Source of the DNA: Epiperipatus broadwayi
Taxonomy: Eukaryota; Onychophora; Udeonychophora; Euonychophora; Peripatidae
DNA: 64,000 nt
Assembly (NCBI GenBank): GCA_028023455.1
Contig: JAQFVV010006452.1
Location: 674,501-738,500 of the forward strand
Direction: 5' to 3'
In this document: in pieces, positions 47,421 through 60,457 of the stretch
Layout of the letters: every line of letters starts with the position of its first letter
Position numbering within the stretch: position 1 is the stretch's first letter
The notes under the pieces: model-generated
The model's database searches: none
What the model was told of the DNA's origin: nothing
What the model saw: the letters and a program-made list of their open reading frames with translations, nothing else
Position numbers and translations under genes: made by a program

Positions 47421-48140
47421 CACACAGAGAGTGTACCAATAGCTCAATCAAGCTCATAATTGATAAGTGTGGTATGAGAAACATTTAAAATCTCTATCCA
47501 AAACACTCTTATCTACAGACCAACTGGTTTCAAGCTTAGGGCTCACATCAGTGAAAAGCTAGAGTATTCAGACACTAGACCTAAAATATCAACTCAAAAA
47601 ACCAGCACTTACTTCATACGTATATTTAAGTAGAAACTCTGAAATTTTTGGACATGAAAATGTCTTTAAATCCAGCCATCTAACTTAAATAGCTATATGG
47701 GACTGAACCAAATTCAGATCTACCATATTTTAATAGCCTTTAAGGTTTTGGCTATGCTGAGGCTATTAAAATATGGTAGATCTGAATTTGGTTCAGTCCC
47801 ATATAGCTATTTAAGTTAGATAGCTGGATTTAAAGACATTTTCATGTCCAAAAGTTTCAGAGTTTCTACTTAAATATACATATGAAATAAGTGCTGGTTT
47901 TTTTGAATTGATATTTTAGGTCTTGTGTTCGAATACTCTAGCTCTTCACTGACATGAGCCATAAGCTTGAAACCAAGTTGGTCTGGAGATAGGAGTGTTT
48001 TGGATAGAGATTTTAAATGTTTTCTCATACCGCACTTACCAATTATGAGCTTGATTGAGCTATTGGTACGCTCTCTGTGTGCATTTTTGTAATTACAAGT
48101 TTTTTAAAAGTAATGGCACATTATATATGACTTGTTTTTT
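47421..48140. mobile_element. Hammerhead retroelement, family B, foldback with perfect 17-bp target-site duplication
   Basis: TTTAATTTAAACATATA occurs at 47404-47420 and again at 48141-48157. The 720-bp insertion is an inverted pair: left arm about 47421-47745, right arm about 47758-48082, followed by a 3' tail that includes TAATGGCACATTATATATGA. Each arm has the shared hairpin module (TGAATTTGGTTCAGTCCC, GACATTTTCATGTC) and a hammerhead. The GACAT...ATGTC hairpin is the same as in family C. No coding content. This is one of the clearest integration events in the window. Confidence 0.9.
47931..47996 (+). ncRNA. Hammerhead-like ribozyme, family B (variant core)
   Basis: The right arm reads CTGACAT (47949-47955), stem II GAGC-CATAA-GCTT, GAAA (47969-47972), stem III ACCA-AGT-TGGT, triplet GTC (cut predicted at 47983/47984), and stem I TCTTCA with TGGAGA plus ACTC/GAGT. 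The left arm (minus, about 47500-47560) reads CTGATGT at the core. All helices form, but A9 is T in both arms and G8 is changed in the right arm. Since A9 is normally invariant, activity is doubtful. Confidence 0.55.
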
Positions 48141-48159
48141 TTTAATTTAAACATATATA

Positions 48160-51100
48160 TTGTGACCTTCTGAATGGGCACAAGTAATTAAACTGTGTTG
48201 GATCAGTAGTGAATAACTGCATTGTATTAAAAAAATGAAATAGCCTTAAAAATTTTAAAATTTTTCTATTAATGGTTCAAAAACTTATATGTGGGCTAAC
48301 TGTGCATTTCGGTTGGAAAATTTTTCAAGCATTTATTGTTATTCTTATGTTTGATAGTGTTTAATACAAGGAAGGGGGGTGGATTATTACGGAAAGTGTT
48401 ATGATAGTAGTTAGATTGAGGCAAAGTTTTATTTATTTATAAGATAGTGTTGGTGTTTGTTGAATGGTTTTCTGATTTATTATTCATTGACACCCATCCC
48501 TTTTACTAATATTATAGCCAGGTTTAACCCATAGACATATTAGGTATGTTGTAGTTAGAATAATTTAATATTCACATAGCAGCATATATGTGTATGAATG
48601 TTGTCATTATCTCATTTTCATTTCATATTCTAATTGCAATAAACCATATTACACTTATAATAAAACATTTAAATTACAGTAATTATCTTTAATAATTTTG
48701 CAAAAATATATCTTCTTTAATGATTAATGGATATTTGAATTAGTAAATTATTTGACTAATCTAAATAATAATATAAACCATTTATTTAATAGTTGATTGA
48801 TATTCATTTGTTTCAAAGTTATAAAAAAGTTCATTTTTTTTTGTTATTTGATTTAACTTAATTGTGAAGGTCAATATGATATTTTTTTTAGAAAAGATTT
48901 CTTGAATATTAATTAATTGATTAAATGTAAAAAGAACATGGGGGTTAAGCTTTTGATGATCAGGTGACCTTTTTGATTGGTGGGGGAGATTTTTTTTAAA
49001 CTGATAGTTAATAATAATAATAATAAAAAATGATTATCTTTTGTAATTTCAACAAGTGTACCTTTTCATTTTCTGCTGCTATCGATTATATATCTCTCTT
49101 CCAAAACAGTTTAAAGTGAAACTCTCAAACAGCCTTTTCATGAAGCTCATTATTGGACCTTCAGACATTTAAGCTTTATAAGAGAATGGCTGAATAGAAA
49201 TATAAAGGTATCGGTCTTGCCTCTTTTGCCTAATTAAGACATTTAAATTAACATTTTCATTTTGTTTAAAGATGTTCTTTTATAATATTAAACTTATGTT
49301 ATTTCATTTACTTTTATTTATCTCTGTTAAAAAGAATACCAAAATGCAAGAACTTTATAATTTTTAAGTCCCATGTGTGATGTTTATAATGTTTCTTCGT
49401 CATGGAAATCTTTGCAGACTTTTTTAACAAAATTTACTGTGATAAGCTCTCTATTTGACTTATATTTTACGTATACAAAAGTGAAGTTAAAATTTAAAAG
49501 GATACGTGTACTTGATTATGTGTTTGATATTTAATAATTATTGTGGAATGCTAACTTTATATCTTATTTTATGCTTATAAAATAATATGTGTTTTATTAA
49601 AGAAATATAGATATGACTCACCCAGAATAATTAATTACTACTACTTACCAAATATAGATGTCTAAATCGAATAGAAGGACTTTAATATTACATATTTTTG
49701 TTCTCTTCGATATACGGATATATGTGTTAATGTTTAAGGAAATACAAATTGCCAATGGACAATTATCAGCAACTTATTAAAGTTAATAATGCAAATACCA
49801 ATCTATAAATTATGAAAGTGAATATTTTCTGCAGAAAAATATGTTAAGTTATCATTGAATTAAATATCTTGGATGTGCTTAAAAATAAATAACAGAGTAT
49901 ATCAATTAATAACTGAAACTATCTTTCCACGTATTTATTATTACAAATATTTATCATTATGGGTGATATATAAGTAAACTTTATTAGCTTATGGCTAAAG
50001 GACATTGGAGGTTTACTAAATTAATTGTGAATTATAACTGTTTTGTCCTACAAGAATGTATTTTCTGTTTCATATTTGTATTTAAACATGCACTCATTTT
50101 GGGATTCATCTCTGGATCATTTAGTAAGCTTGAAAAGGAACTTTGCAAGTGAATATATATATATATTTTCAAGTTTAAAAGAAGAATGACTCTATTTTTT
50201 TTATTATTTATTGTTAATAGTATATACATCATAGATAGTTAGACAGATTTAGTGTTGTATGTATTTAATATTAATGTTTATTTATTTAATTTGTGAACTT
50301 CGAGAACTACTCAGAATAGCATATCCACAAATGATGAATATGCTGGTAAAATCTTATTGCTTAAGTGTGATTTGTTTTCTTTTATTTGAAAGTGAAACAT
50401 ATATATTTTGGGTATATTATTAAAGATGGTTCAATCTTATATATCTTTCTTTATCTCGAAGTGAGAATTAATTTCAAGAGTAGCTAGAGAATAAAAAAAA
50501 AGAAAGAATATTGTGTTAGAGGTAATAAAACTTAATTTATTAGATTGTTGCTATTTAAAGTATAAAAAAGAAACTGTTCATAATAATTACTATTATTTAA
50601 ATTTGAAACAACCGAATGTCTCATTTAAGCTAAAAGCTTATATTTTAATGTTATTTATCTATCGTAACTTTCGCATATTATGTAACTTAGGATTGTTTTC
50701 CATACTCTTATTTATGTGTTTGTGTGTCTATTTTGTGCAATTATTATATTTACGTAATAAACATTAGTTTATGACTATTTCTCAATATAAATTTCGGATG
50801 TTGTCATATGAGTGTTTCATCTGTGTGTATTTATCTGCCAGCGTATAATGCTAGATATGTAGAAGAGCTGTGGAAAGGAAATTATTCTTGATACATTCTG
50901 TGTTTGTATGGATGAAAGATTTTTCCCCTTAGTATATTATTAAGTATTTTGCCATGAGTAGAGTTTATTTAGATTGTATGCATACGTATTATGAAATGAT
51001 ATTTATGAAGTCAAGTGACATTTTCCCATTGTTTGTTTGGTGATGAGAAAAATTCCACCAATAGTGTATTTCAGATTTAAATAAGTTATTGTTGATGTAT

Positions 51101-53660
51101 TAGTCTTAAAGAGTTCATTCGCTCCTCGTGTGCTGGGAGTCCTCTTGAACGTATAGTTTGTATTATCATAAAAATATAGCTCTGTGTAACTCAGTCAGTG
51201 GTCGGATAAATAGTTAATTTAACTTCTTTATTGAATATTAGAATGGATATAGTGTTTTATTGTTTTGGTTGGTCTATGACATTGTCCGAAATTAAATAAT
51301 TATTTAATAATTTTTGAATAAATTGATAATGTGTAGAAAAGATTGTTCTCTTGTATTATTGCATGGGATGTAACACACACGCATAATTTAAATAATATCG
51401 CGTATATAAAATATAATATTGTTAAACTTAAAATAGAAAATAAATGTTTTGAAACATCTCATATTAATTTGTCACACGTTAGAGACCATCAAAATCATCA
51501 GAATGAATATGATTTTATTGTTATGTCTGAAAAGTGTACTTATTTAAAGCGATTGTTTAATTAAGATTATTTAAAGCTGCTCTCTTGATAGCAAAGTGTA
51601 TATTGTGCCCAATAATATAATGTATTATTTATTCAGTGTTGTTTATTGATAAAAAGTATTTAGATAGCCTGGATATTCAAAGTCAGAATATTAAGGTATA
51701 ATTTGTTTGCTAATTTATGTTTATAAACATGTCAATAATAAATTATGTAATATGTAATGGGGATAATCCTAAATTTCAATTAATAAATTTATTTGTAAAT
51801 TTTAAAAATAAGATGAAAGTCTTATTCTGAATTAGTTACACTTAACTAAACCTTAAGTGTCAATAAAAGCTTTGTTTATTATTTAAAAAACTGTGTCTCG
51901 AGTTGTTCTTATATGCATTCAAATTCTGGTTTCCACATCTCCATACTTCATACATCTATTACAAAATTAATTATATTATTTTATGGCTTTGATATTAAAT
52001 ATGCTAAGATCTGATAATATTGTTTCCTAGATCCAAACATTATATGAAATATTTTACCACGTGATAAACTTATAAGGATGTTGCCTAGTTAAAGTATTAT
52101 TTGGATGATGATGTGAGATTAAAAGATACCCTACCTCCTTCGTTATCTGATTGTTAGCCCAGTAAACATTATTCAATTTAGTTCATTGTATCTTATTATA
52201 ATTTAGAGTCATAAATTACTGGCTAATATAGTTCTTTAGTCTAACTATGTTATAGATTCCCTGAGATCTGATTTTTATATTCCTAGATCAACATTGATTC
52301 ATCTCTTTAGATTAAGATGTGCTGAACAATAGAGTTATTTAGTGCTGTGCTTTTCTATTCTGTCAGAGTTATATTGAGCTATTATAGAACTGGATGATGG
52401 AAGAGATCAAATTGAAATTATATTTTGTTAGATGGAATAAATGAAACTCTGCTAGCCTGTATCATTTGGTTAATTAATAAATAAGGTTTATATTTTATTT
52501 GATAGCTTATAGTATTTCTTCCTTCATTTATTTATATTCTCTATATGTTATAAACTTTCTGTAACCTCCCACTGAGTGAAGCTGTAAGATAAACATAAGT
52601 AAAAGAGTCTCAGCATTAATTATGAATCATATAAAGTGATAAATCGTTCAATTCATTAATAGAATTGGCGCTGGGGCATTCGCTCATATAATGTTCATGA
52701 GCGGTGATGTGTGAGTGGGTTATAATATATATATATATATATTCAAATACAAGATTACGTATATAACTTTGAAGAAATACAGACATCGAATAAGAATATC
52801 ATTACATATATATATATATATTAATCGTGTGCTGATCAAGCACCAATGTGTCATAGTAAACCTGTAATTTTTTCATTTAAATATAGCAGTTAATAATTAA
52901 TTTGGGAAATTTTACTCACTAGCAAATTACTCTATTAGATAAGCCATCTTAGAGATTTTTATATTAAATACTCATTTAAAAAACAGGTTTGTTGACTTTA
53001 AAGATTCGAAATAGACATGTTATTTATATAGACGTATATTTTCATGATTAACATATTTATTAATACTTGTTACAGTTTCTATCCTAACTGAATTAATAAT
53101 ATTGATATTTAAACGTTTAATTAGTGTGACTTTTAATCGATAATATTTTCCATATTTATTTTAAACATGTAAAAGCATAGGTTTGGATTTTTAACATTGC
53201 AGGTTTTTTTAACTGAACATATTATCTTTTTTTTTTCATTTTACAGAATTTTAATGCAAACTATGCTTTAGAAAACAAATAAAAATTGTGAACTAGAATG
53301 AAGATTTGCTTTAGGTTGAAAGTTCTGAACAGCTGCAAGTATCGGTTAATTGAATTTTGATACTAAAGAGAAAAAAATGTTTCAGAAGCCTCAATTAATA
53401 TCTGAAAAACAAACATCAAAACTATTTATAAAATTATTGCTAAGAAAAGAAAAAAATTATAGAGTAGTCGAATTAATAAATAATTTAAAATATACAAAAA
53501 TGCTTATAAATCTAAAACAATTGTTTTTAAATTGTCGAACATTAAATTAATTTTAAATTTTTAAAGAAAAAAAATTGAAAGACATAGCTTTAAAAATTAT
53601 CAGCAGAACTAATATAATTTCATTATATATATACCCAAAATTTATAAATTTCTATTACTT
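48160..53660. other. Long AT-rich spacer, no supported gene
   Basis: Open frames at 50513-50767, 51343-51564 and 53350-53550 (plus) are rich in L, I, K, N and Y and carry no recognisable domain; codon choice simply follows base composition. A few (TA)n tracts occur (about 52723-52742 and 52804-52822). This is the longest stretch without recognisable repeats, so a host non-coding gene or intron could lie here, but I see nothing positive. Confidence 0.45.
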
Positions 53661-53680
53661 AGATGGTTAAAGCAACTATT

Positions 53681-53787
53681 TGTCAAGCATTGGTGGTCAA
53701 GAAGTCAGCGACAGCTGCTTTACAAGCAGTTGTCCCGGGATAGCGGGTTCGCTTCCCGGCTGATGCTATGACACATGAGAAAAAAAG
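53681..53787 (+). mobile_element. tRNA-Gly-derived SINE, T-arm insertion subfamily, 11-bp duplication
   Basis: It begins TGTCAAGCATTGGTGGTCAA, has anticodon arm GCTGCTTTACAAGCAG, and T arm CCCGGGATAGCGGGTTCGC with the eight-base insertion. The end reads GACACATGAG plus poly(A). AAGCAACTATT occurs at 53670-53680 and 53788-53798, an 11-bp target-site duplication. Confidence 0.92.
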
Positions 53788-54020
53788 AAGCAACTATTAA
53801 TAATTTATTGCAGTCAAAAACCCAAAAATCAGTATTACAGAGTGAGGGAAAAAAACGATATTTCTCATTGGACTTTATTTGTGAAGTGTTTCATCCAAAA
53901 GTTAAAAAATAGTTACTCATTTATAAATTTGGTAATTGACGTCGGTTAAGTTGTTTGTGAACTGGCTAGATAAAAAATAATTCTAAGCCTGATTGAAAAT
54001 TAAAAGTATTTTCAAACTCT

Positions 54021-54064
54021 ACCTGTCAGATATTCATATCCAGTATATGGATTTGTCTGACAGG
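54021..54064. repeat. Perfect-stem hairpin
   Basis: ACCTGTCAGA and TCTGACAGGT flank an imperfectly paired AT-rich centre of about 24 bp that includes ATATCC and GGAT. It is isolated in the window and no loop consensus is recognised. Confidence 0.7.
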
Positions 54065-54158
54065 TGAGCTAAATAATATCACAGGAAGTCTTTCATGTTT
54101 TAGTTACATAATGGTCTAATAATTGGATTGTTATCCAAGTTACATTTATTGGTGAAAA

Positions 54159-54252
54159 GCGCCACCTAGCGGCTGGAATCAACATTGCTGCTTTTGGCCT
54201 CTACTGTGGATACTCTGTGTGTTTATGCAGAAACAGTGCCTCTAGCGGTGGG
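54159..54252. promoter_or_regulatory. CTCF-like motif pair in a small GC-rich island
   Basis: On the minus strand 54172-54159 reads CCGCTAGGTGGCGC, a full match to the CTCF core CCRSYAGRKGGCRC. A partial relative, CCTCTAGCGGTGGG, lies at 54239-54252 on the plus strand. The 54150-54275 interval is visibly richer in G and C than its surroundings. CTCF is widespread in bilaterians. Binding is inferred from the motif only; it could also be an unrelated repeat end. Confidence 0.45.
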
Positions 54253-54861
54253 AGTACAGTATCTCCACGACTACCCATTTATTATACTTTAAAAATAAGC
54301 TTAAATTTTGTTCTCCATAGTTTTAATTATTATAAATTGGGTATATACTGGTGAAAAGATTTATTTTTGTCTATATATTAATGGTAAAATAGATAAACAT
54401 GAACTTGATTTATAAAAATTATGAAAAATATACTTAATATAGCCTGTCTATATACCCTATATATTAATGAAGGATTAGGGATTATGATGAAAATGCTATT
54501 GATTAATTAAAATGAAATGTATTCATAAGATAACATAGTTCTTTTTATTTTCTGTCTTTTATATTCCAATATATCACCCCAAAATGACAAAACAACATAA
54601 GAATAACAATATTAATGACAATAATAGATCATAAAACAAAAAACTTATTATCACTAATTATCTCTAATGATCTGTCACCTGTTCAAGTGATTATATGAAA
54701 TTTAAAATCTGGAAGTGATGGACTGAGTTCGAATGTAGGAACTTTTGTCTCTTAAGTCTGTCAGTTTACAATAGCATTAAATTTCATGGATCAAAAAAGT
54801 TAAATGATTCATATACTCTTATTCTTCTCCTTTACTTTCTTTGCATTTTTTCATATATATA

Positions 54862-55112
54862 TATTGTTTACAATAACTTCTCTCATATACACTTTAATGC
54901 AAAAATAAATAAATAAAACTTCTTTATTTTCCTGACAGTTTCGACTATCCAACAGTCTTCATCAGAGCTTCTCAAATTTCCTTTACCTTTTAAAATTTGA
55001 GAAGCTCTGATGACGACTGCTGGACAGTCAAAACTGTCAGGAAAATAAAGAAGTTTTATTTTAAAAAAAAATTTACATTAAAGTATATATGAGAGAAGTT
55101 ATTATAAGCAAT
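54862..55112. mobile_element. Hammerhead element, family G, small foldback
   Basis: The left arm (about 54862-54974) and right arm (about 54992-55112) are inverted copies, both carrying CTGACAGTTT-type ends and AAAATAAAGAAGTTTTATTT. Each arm includes a hammerhead-like core pointing toward its outer end. The unit is only about 110 bp long. It lacks the hairpin module of families A to D. Confidence 0.65.
54928..54975 (-). ncRNA. Hammerhead-like ribozyme, family G, left arm
   Basis: The minus strand gives CTGATGA (54965 to 54959), one extra A, stem II GACT-GTTGGAT-AGTC, GAAA (54942 to 54939), then C-T-GTC (cut predicted between 54934 and 54933). The right arm copy at about 55007-55043 has CTGATGA, an extra C, stem II GACTG-CTGGA-CAGTC, but AAAA for GAAA. 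Stem I is weak in both. The extra base between A9 and stem II is shared by both arms. Confidence 0.45.
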
Positions 55113-55639
55113 ATATATTAAATGATTCGTCTCTCAAAAAACCAAGTGATGTTTATCGTTCTACTACTGAGATAAATCAAATGATTTTTCATTTGAGAGA
55201 TCATCTAATATTGGACCAATAGGAGTATCATATTGATAATCAAAGAACCTTTAGGTTTTAAACCCATTACCCTAGCATTGCACTAAGTTGCATATAGACA
55301 CAATAATAAACTATAATTTCAAAAATCAAATTTCAAACACTTTTGAGATTTAATAATATTTAAAGCAATATGATTTCAGCTATTACTCTTCTTTACTATA
55401 AAAATAATATATTGGTTTATTACTCAAAAGTTTATTAAGATGTTTGAGTATCACAAATGAGAGAAAGAGGGCTACAATCCAATGTGGATCTTGAAGTCTA
55501 GAATCTATTACTCTATTACTTTATTAAACCATGCAGATCTTACAGGGGTTTGATGCAATGATTATGATGATTTTGTATATTCTTAAATTTATTTGTAATC
55601 CTAAGGCAGTATATAAATTGCTTGTATTGAATGTTTCTT

Positions 55640-55755
55640 ATACATGTAAATAGAGGGATTTGAACTCAGAATTTTTCAGTATATTCATCCTCCACTCTAT
55701 TTCAAGCAACTGATACACATTCCCACATACATGAGTGCTAGTCCTGCATAATATA
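55640..55755 (-). repeat. Family J fragment with B-box match
   Basis: On the minus strand GAGTTCAAATCCCT matches a pol III B box. Upstream lie TTGAAATAGAGTGGAGGATG and TGTATCAGTTGC as in the 32840 copy. Confidence 0.65.
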
Positions 55756-55821
55756 TATATATGATAAACAAAACAACTTATAAATTTCATAACTTGCTTC
55801 TAGCTTGCATTTTATGATCCT

Positions 55822-56084
55822 AGATGGAGCTTTACCAATAGCTCCTAACAAGCTTTGTTTACATAAATGCCGAGAGAGAATTAGAATTCAATATCTCTTT
55901 CATTGTCTCCACCTTCAGACTATCTAGTTTCTAGTCTTCCAACCCTTCACTGACGTGAGCCAACTAGCTCAAAATCATGGTCTAGATGGTGGAGACAATG
56001 AAAGAGATATTGAATTCTAATTCTCTCTGGCATTTATGTAAATAAATATGCTTGTCAGGAGCTATTGGTAAAACTCCATCTAGT
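55822..56084. mobile_element. Hammerhead element, family E, foldback
   Basis: The outer segments (about 55822-55912 and about 55990-56084) are inverted repeats, including TAGATGGAGCTTTACCAATA, TTTACATAAATGCC and AATTAGAATTCAATATCTCT. The middle contains a hammerhead (plus) and, on the minus strand, the truncated tail of a second one (GAAACTAGATAGTC). It lies between (TA)n tracts and directly abuts the (TA)n at the start of the second 4.3-kb element. Confidence 0.75.
55938..55995 (+). ncRNA. Hammerhead-like ribozyme, family E (mutated core)
   Basis: CTGACGT (55950-55956) is followed by stem II GAGC-CAACTA-GCTC, AAAA (55971-55974), stem III ATC-AT-GGT, and triplet GTC (cut predicted at 55982/55983). 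A9 is T and G12 is A, so it is probably inactive. The A9-to-T change is shared with family B. Confidence 0.45.
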
Positions 56085-56085
56085 G

Positions 56086-56087
<2 letters not shown>

Positions 56088-56128
<41 letters not shown>
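56088..56128. repeat. (TA)n microsatellite between elements
   Basis: (TA)n joins the family E foldback to the start of the second large element. Confidence 0.95.
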
Positions 56129-56131
<3 letters not shown>

Positions 56132-59100
56132 ACCCTCACTTCTCGATATATGATATAATTTAAAATATGACTAGCTCAATCAAATCATTATGCTCAGCTA
56201 AAATATGTACAACTATCTTTAATATATTTTTATAATATTATAACTTATCAGATTTATTACAAACTTATCAAAAATTAATATAGTTCAATATTATGTACTA
56301 ATTAAATAAATATTTACTAAAATCATGAGACTGTGAAGTGAAGTTACAATTGGTAATCAGATTTACATTGAGTCAATGTCTCTCCAAGACACTGTCTCAA
56401 TGGCATAAGAATACTATTACTTCTTCATTATCTCATTACTAACTCTACAGCACTCTTATGACTTTTATAAATGAATTATCTTTAATAATAATAGATAAAT
56501 AAATCTCAATCTATTGTTAAGGAAATATAATTAAAATGATCTCAGGTTCTTCTAATTATCTTAAAGTAATAATAATTCATGTAGATAGGAATGATAAGGG
56601 ATTTAATATCAAACCTAAATACACCTAACTTATTCTAATAATAATCACTAACAATAATAATCTTTAGGGTATATCTTAATCTTATCTATTGGGTTATACT
56701 TTTAATCATTAAGAAAATAAATAAATCATATGCATGTCTTTCATTTCCATATAGTATCTTAATTTTAAAATAGACCAAAATCTTATAATTCAACAATTTG
56801 TGGCAATAAATAATCTTATACTTTTATATTGTGCATTATAATTATTTTATGACCATTGTAATATCATATGTTAATGTCAATCAATTTCTATAAATTATAT
56901 TAAGAAAATATTGTGTTTCTTTCTCAAATAATAAAATAATAAATTCATATTGTGCAAATATTATGTACATTCAAATTATCTGTTGTCAAATGCTGTGGTG
57001 TAAAATAATGAATTCAACACATCTTTTAAACAACTTAACAAATTTATTTACATTAACTTTAACAAATAATTTATTTACACTATTTACATTTAAATGGAAC
57101 TAAAGAAAATAAAAAATAAGAAAAATAATAATACAAGATTTTTACACTGTTATTATTTCCATAACTATAAGTAGATAATTTATACATTTCAGAGAATGTT
57201 TTATTAATAAAATTCAATTAAGTTTATGACTTTAATTTACATAAACATTACTTATTATCAATTAATATAAGAAAAGATTTTATGTAAGATATCATTCATG
57301 TAGCATGTATGTAAATAAACCAACTTTAATAATTTAAATGCTATTTCACTTAAGTCCTACTGTTATTTATATTATAATGTATAAGGCTGTATTACATTTA
57401 TTATCAGTATGACTCAAATATTAATTAATGTATCAACTGATATAACTTTGTAGTATAATAACAATTATTGACTATCACTGTTTATTTCATTCCGATATAA
57501 TGTCATACTACCTGTCTTATTAAAATATGCAATACGTATATGTACTTTTTTAAAAAAAAATATTTTAAAATTATTCAATAATTTCAACTTTTATAAAGTA
57601 TAATGTTAAACAAAATTCTATGATTCTTTGCCATTTTAAATCATTACTTTTCTTTACTTATTATTCCTATTCCTTTATAAAACTACTACCTACAAAAGTC
57701 ATTTTAACCCTATTTAATTTCAGTAAAACAAATGACCAATTTTAAAACAAAAAATAATAACGATCCAAACTCTCCTATACCTCATCATCTATTTACAATA
57801 AGCCTTCAATCAAAAATATAAATTTCTATGTAAAATTAACGTAACTCATCTAATAAAAATAAAATAAAATATAGACCTTATATACTTCTTACTAACTTTA
57901 AAAGAAAAAAATAAATAACTTACACTAGTATAATAAATCTGATTTCTAATATTGGAACAGAAACATTGAAATTCATTCACGAAAGAATCATATAATTATT
58001 TCTAGGGTATCATATTACGTTGTACTAAATTTATATCATCAATTTAAAATATGCATATTAAAATAAAACTGCTATTATTAATGTTATGCGTGTATATTAT
58101 TTAAACATTAATACATTCATACAATAATCATATAACATTTGGTTGATCTAAAGAAAACATAGTAAATACATCAAATTATTATTATTATTACACAATTTTT
58201 ACCATAAATAATACTTCAATGTACAGTCCGTCACGATGTCCTCCAGGATTCCAGTTTTACAAAATAATTTCACATTTACACTCAACAATTATTCTTTAAA
58301 ATATTACGTGTTGTATAATTATAAAATAAACTTTATGCAATAAAAAGTTATATTAGTATTTAGTTATTATTTTAAAAAAAAAAATGTAAATGTACCTTTC
58401 CTATCTTTAATAAATCAATAATTAATGAAATATTTATGTTAGTTAATAAATAAAAAATATTACATAACATCCAACGGTGTTTTCATCCAGTTGTCATTGT
58501 TCTTTTTCCTAGGCACAAATTTTCACTAAACATTACTTCCTTTTCCGGTACATCACGTGTTCTTTAAAAGTTTTTATGACAAAAATGAAAACGTTCTTTT
58601 TTTTAAAAAAATAAAAAAAATAAAAGTCAAAGTCAGTTCCACCATAAACAAAATAAAATTAAAATAGTTTATAGGATCCATATTCTCTTCTTTATAGGAA
58701 AATTATTTTAAAGTTATTATTTTTTAGCATTAGTTTATAATTTATAAGTTCTTGTTTAATTATTTTCTAACTTTACTTGGATATCCACATGTAATTGATT
58801 TGCGCATTCCGTAACAGATATTAGGTAAGATTATTTTTAGAGTCTTCTATACGACCAGCGTTTAGACTTTAATAATTCAATAATTTTTACTTATAAGTGT
58901 TTCTTTACTTATTAAATCTCCAATTTATTTGCCTTTTAAAATTGTCAGAATTTAGTCTTTTAAACCATAAAGACTTAACAAGGCAAATATTTATACAATT
59001 ACTGTTACATATTATATCTTTACCAAGATATATATTTAAATTTAGAATTTACAAATACTTGCTTCATAAAGAAGTATTTCTCATTTTTTTTAAATATCTA

Positions 59101-60457
59101 TTTTATAAAAATTAACTACCATTAGCTTTTAAATTTATACAAAGTCCAACGTATTACTGTTAGGCATCTAATAACTCTGCTAGTCAATCCAGCGTTTGTT
59201 AAATTTTCAGTATAAAGTCTCCAATACATTTTATCCTTATATGATGTCCTCATGATTATTTGATAGTAAATTGAGCATTAATAAGGAAACGATCAATAGG
59301 GAACTATAATAAATTAACACTGCATATTCATCGGTAACTTTTATAAATTATTTTAAAAAAACTACTCTCTTATAATTTTAAAACGATTTTTAAGAGCGTC
59401 TATAATCACTTAGCTATTTTTAATAGCATACTTTACTTTAAGAATTTCAATCACAAGTCACCTCCTAACAATTGAACCTTGGTTTTATACCGGAAGAAAA
59501 CTCCCACTTGATTGGTGAATTAAACAATTGACTTGCTAGCTTATTTACATATTTCACCAACAAGACAGAATTAAAAATAAATAATGACTTATTTAATATT
59601 TATTATTTATCACATTATTAAATTCTTAAATTAATATTCATCATTTATTTAGATCTATTAAACATTTTTTTAAAATATACTTTCTTACTTAACTTTTACG
59701 TTTAACTTTTATAAGATTATTTTTATAAACAAACTAAGTCTATTTTTATTCGTTATGTTTTTAAGCAGTATTTTAAAAATCAGATTTAATATTTCACATT
59801 AATTATCTTTATTTTTATCTCATGATAGCCAAAATAATATTTATAAATTTTATAACAGAATTTTTAAAATAGCTTTGCAACTTTACTAAAATACTCCCAA
59901 GCATGTGTGTACGTATTTTAATTAACATCTGTTTTTTACAACAAAGCTACAAACGCTTGTAATAATCTAAAAATAAACTAACAATTCATTTTTTTAAAAA
60001 TAAATATTTTTAAAATAAATAATATCTTATAACAGCTTTTAAAATAATAATTCGATATTATTAAAATCAAATATTAATCTTCTATCATGGAATACTAATA
60101 ATTAAAATATTTATATTCATTTATTAAATATTAATTTTTATCAACAATAAATATATGCATTTAATTTTAACTTGTCTTTTAAAACTTTAACTTTAAACAT
60201 TTATTTATTAAATTTATTAATGCAGTATTGCTTATGGCCAGTTTTCCCAACCATATACTATTATCATTCCCATTGAAATGTCTCTCTCAAACATCAGCAC
60301 AATTTTCACATATCAAACACTCATGAATTACTTTAATTACACTTTTTTAAAAAGATTGTTATAAATAAAATTAACATCATATAGCTAAATATATCTTAAA
60401 TTTAAAATTTTTTAGATAGATTGATACAACAATTTATGGAGACCCATACAAAAGGGC

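Noticed and set aside
50513-53550. Three plus-strand open frames of 66-84 residues in the long repeat-free stretch
   Set aside because: Composition follows base bias, there is no motif, and no splice or upstream context supports an exon.
54150-54250. A short coding exon in the GC-rich island
   Set aside because: The best frame is about 30 residues with no family resemblance and no convincing splice sites.
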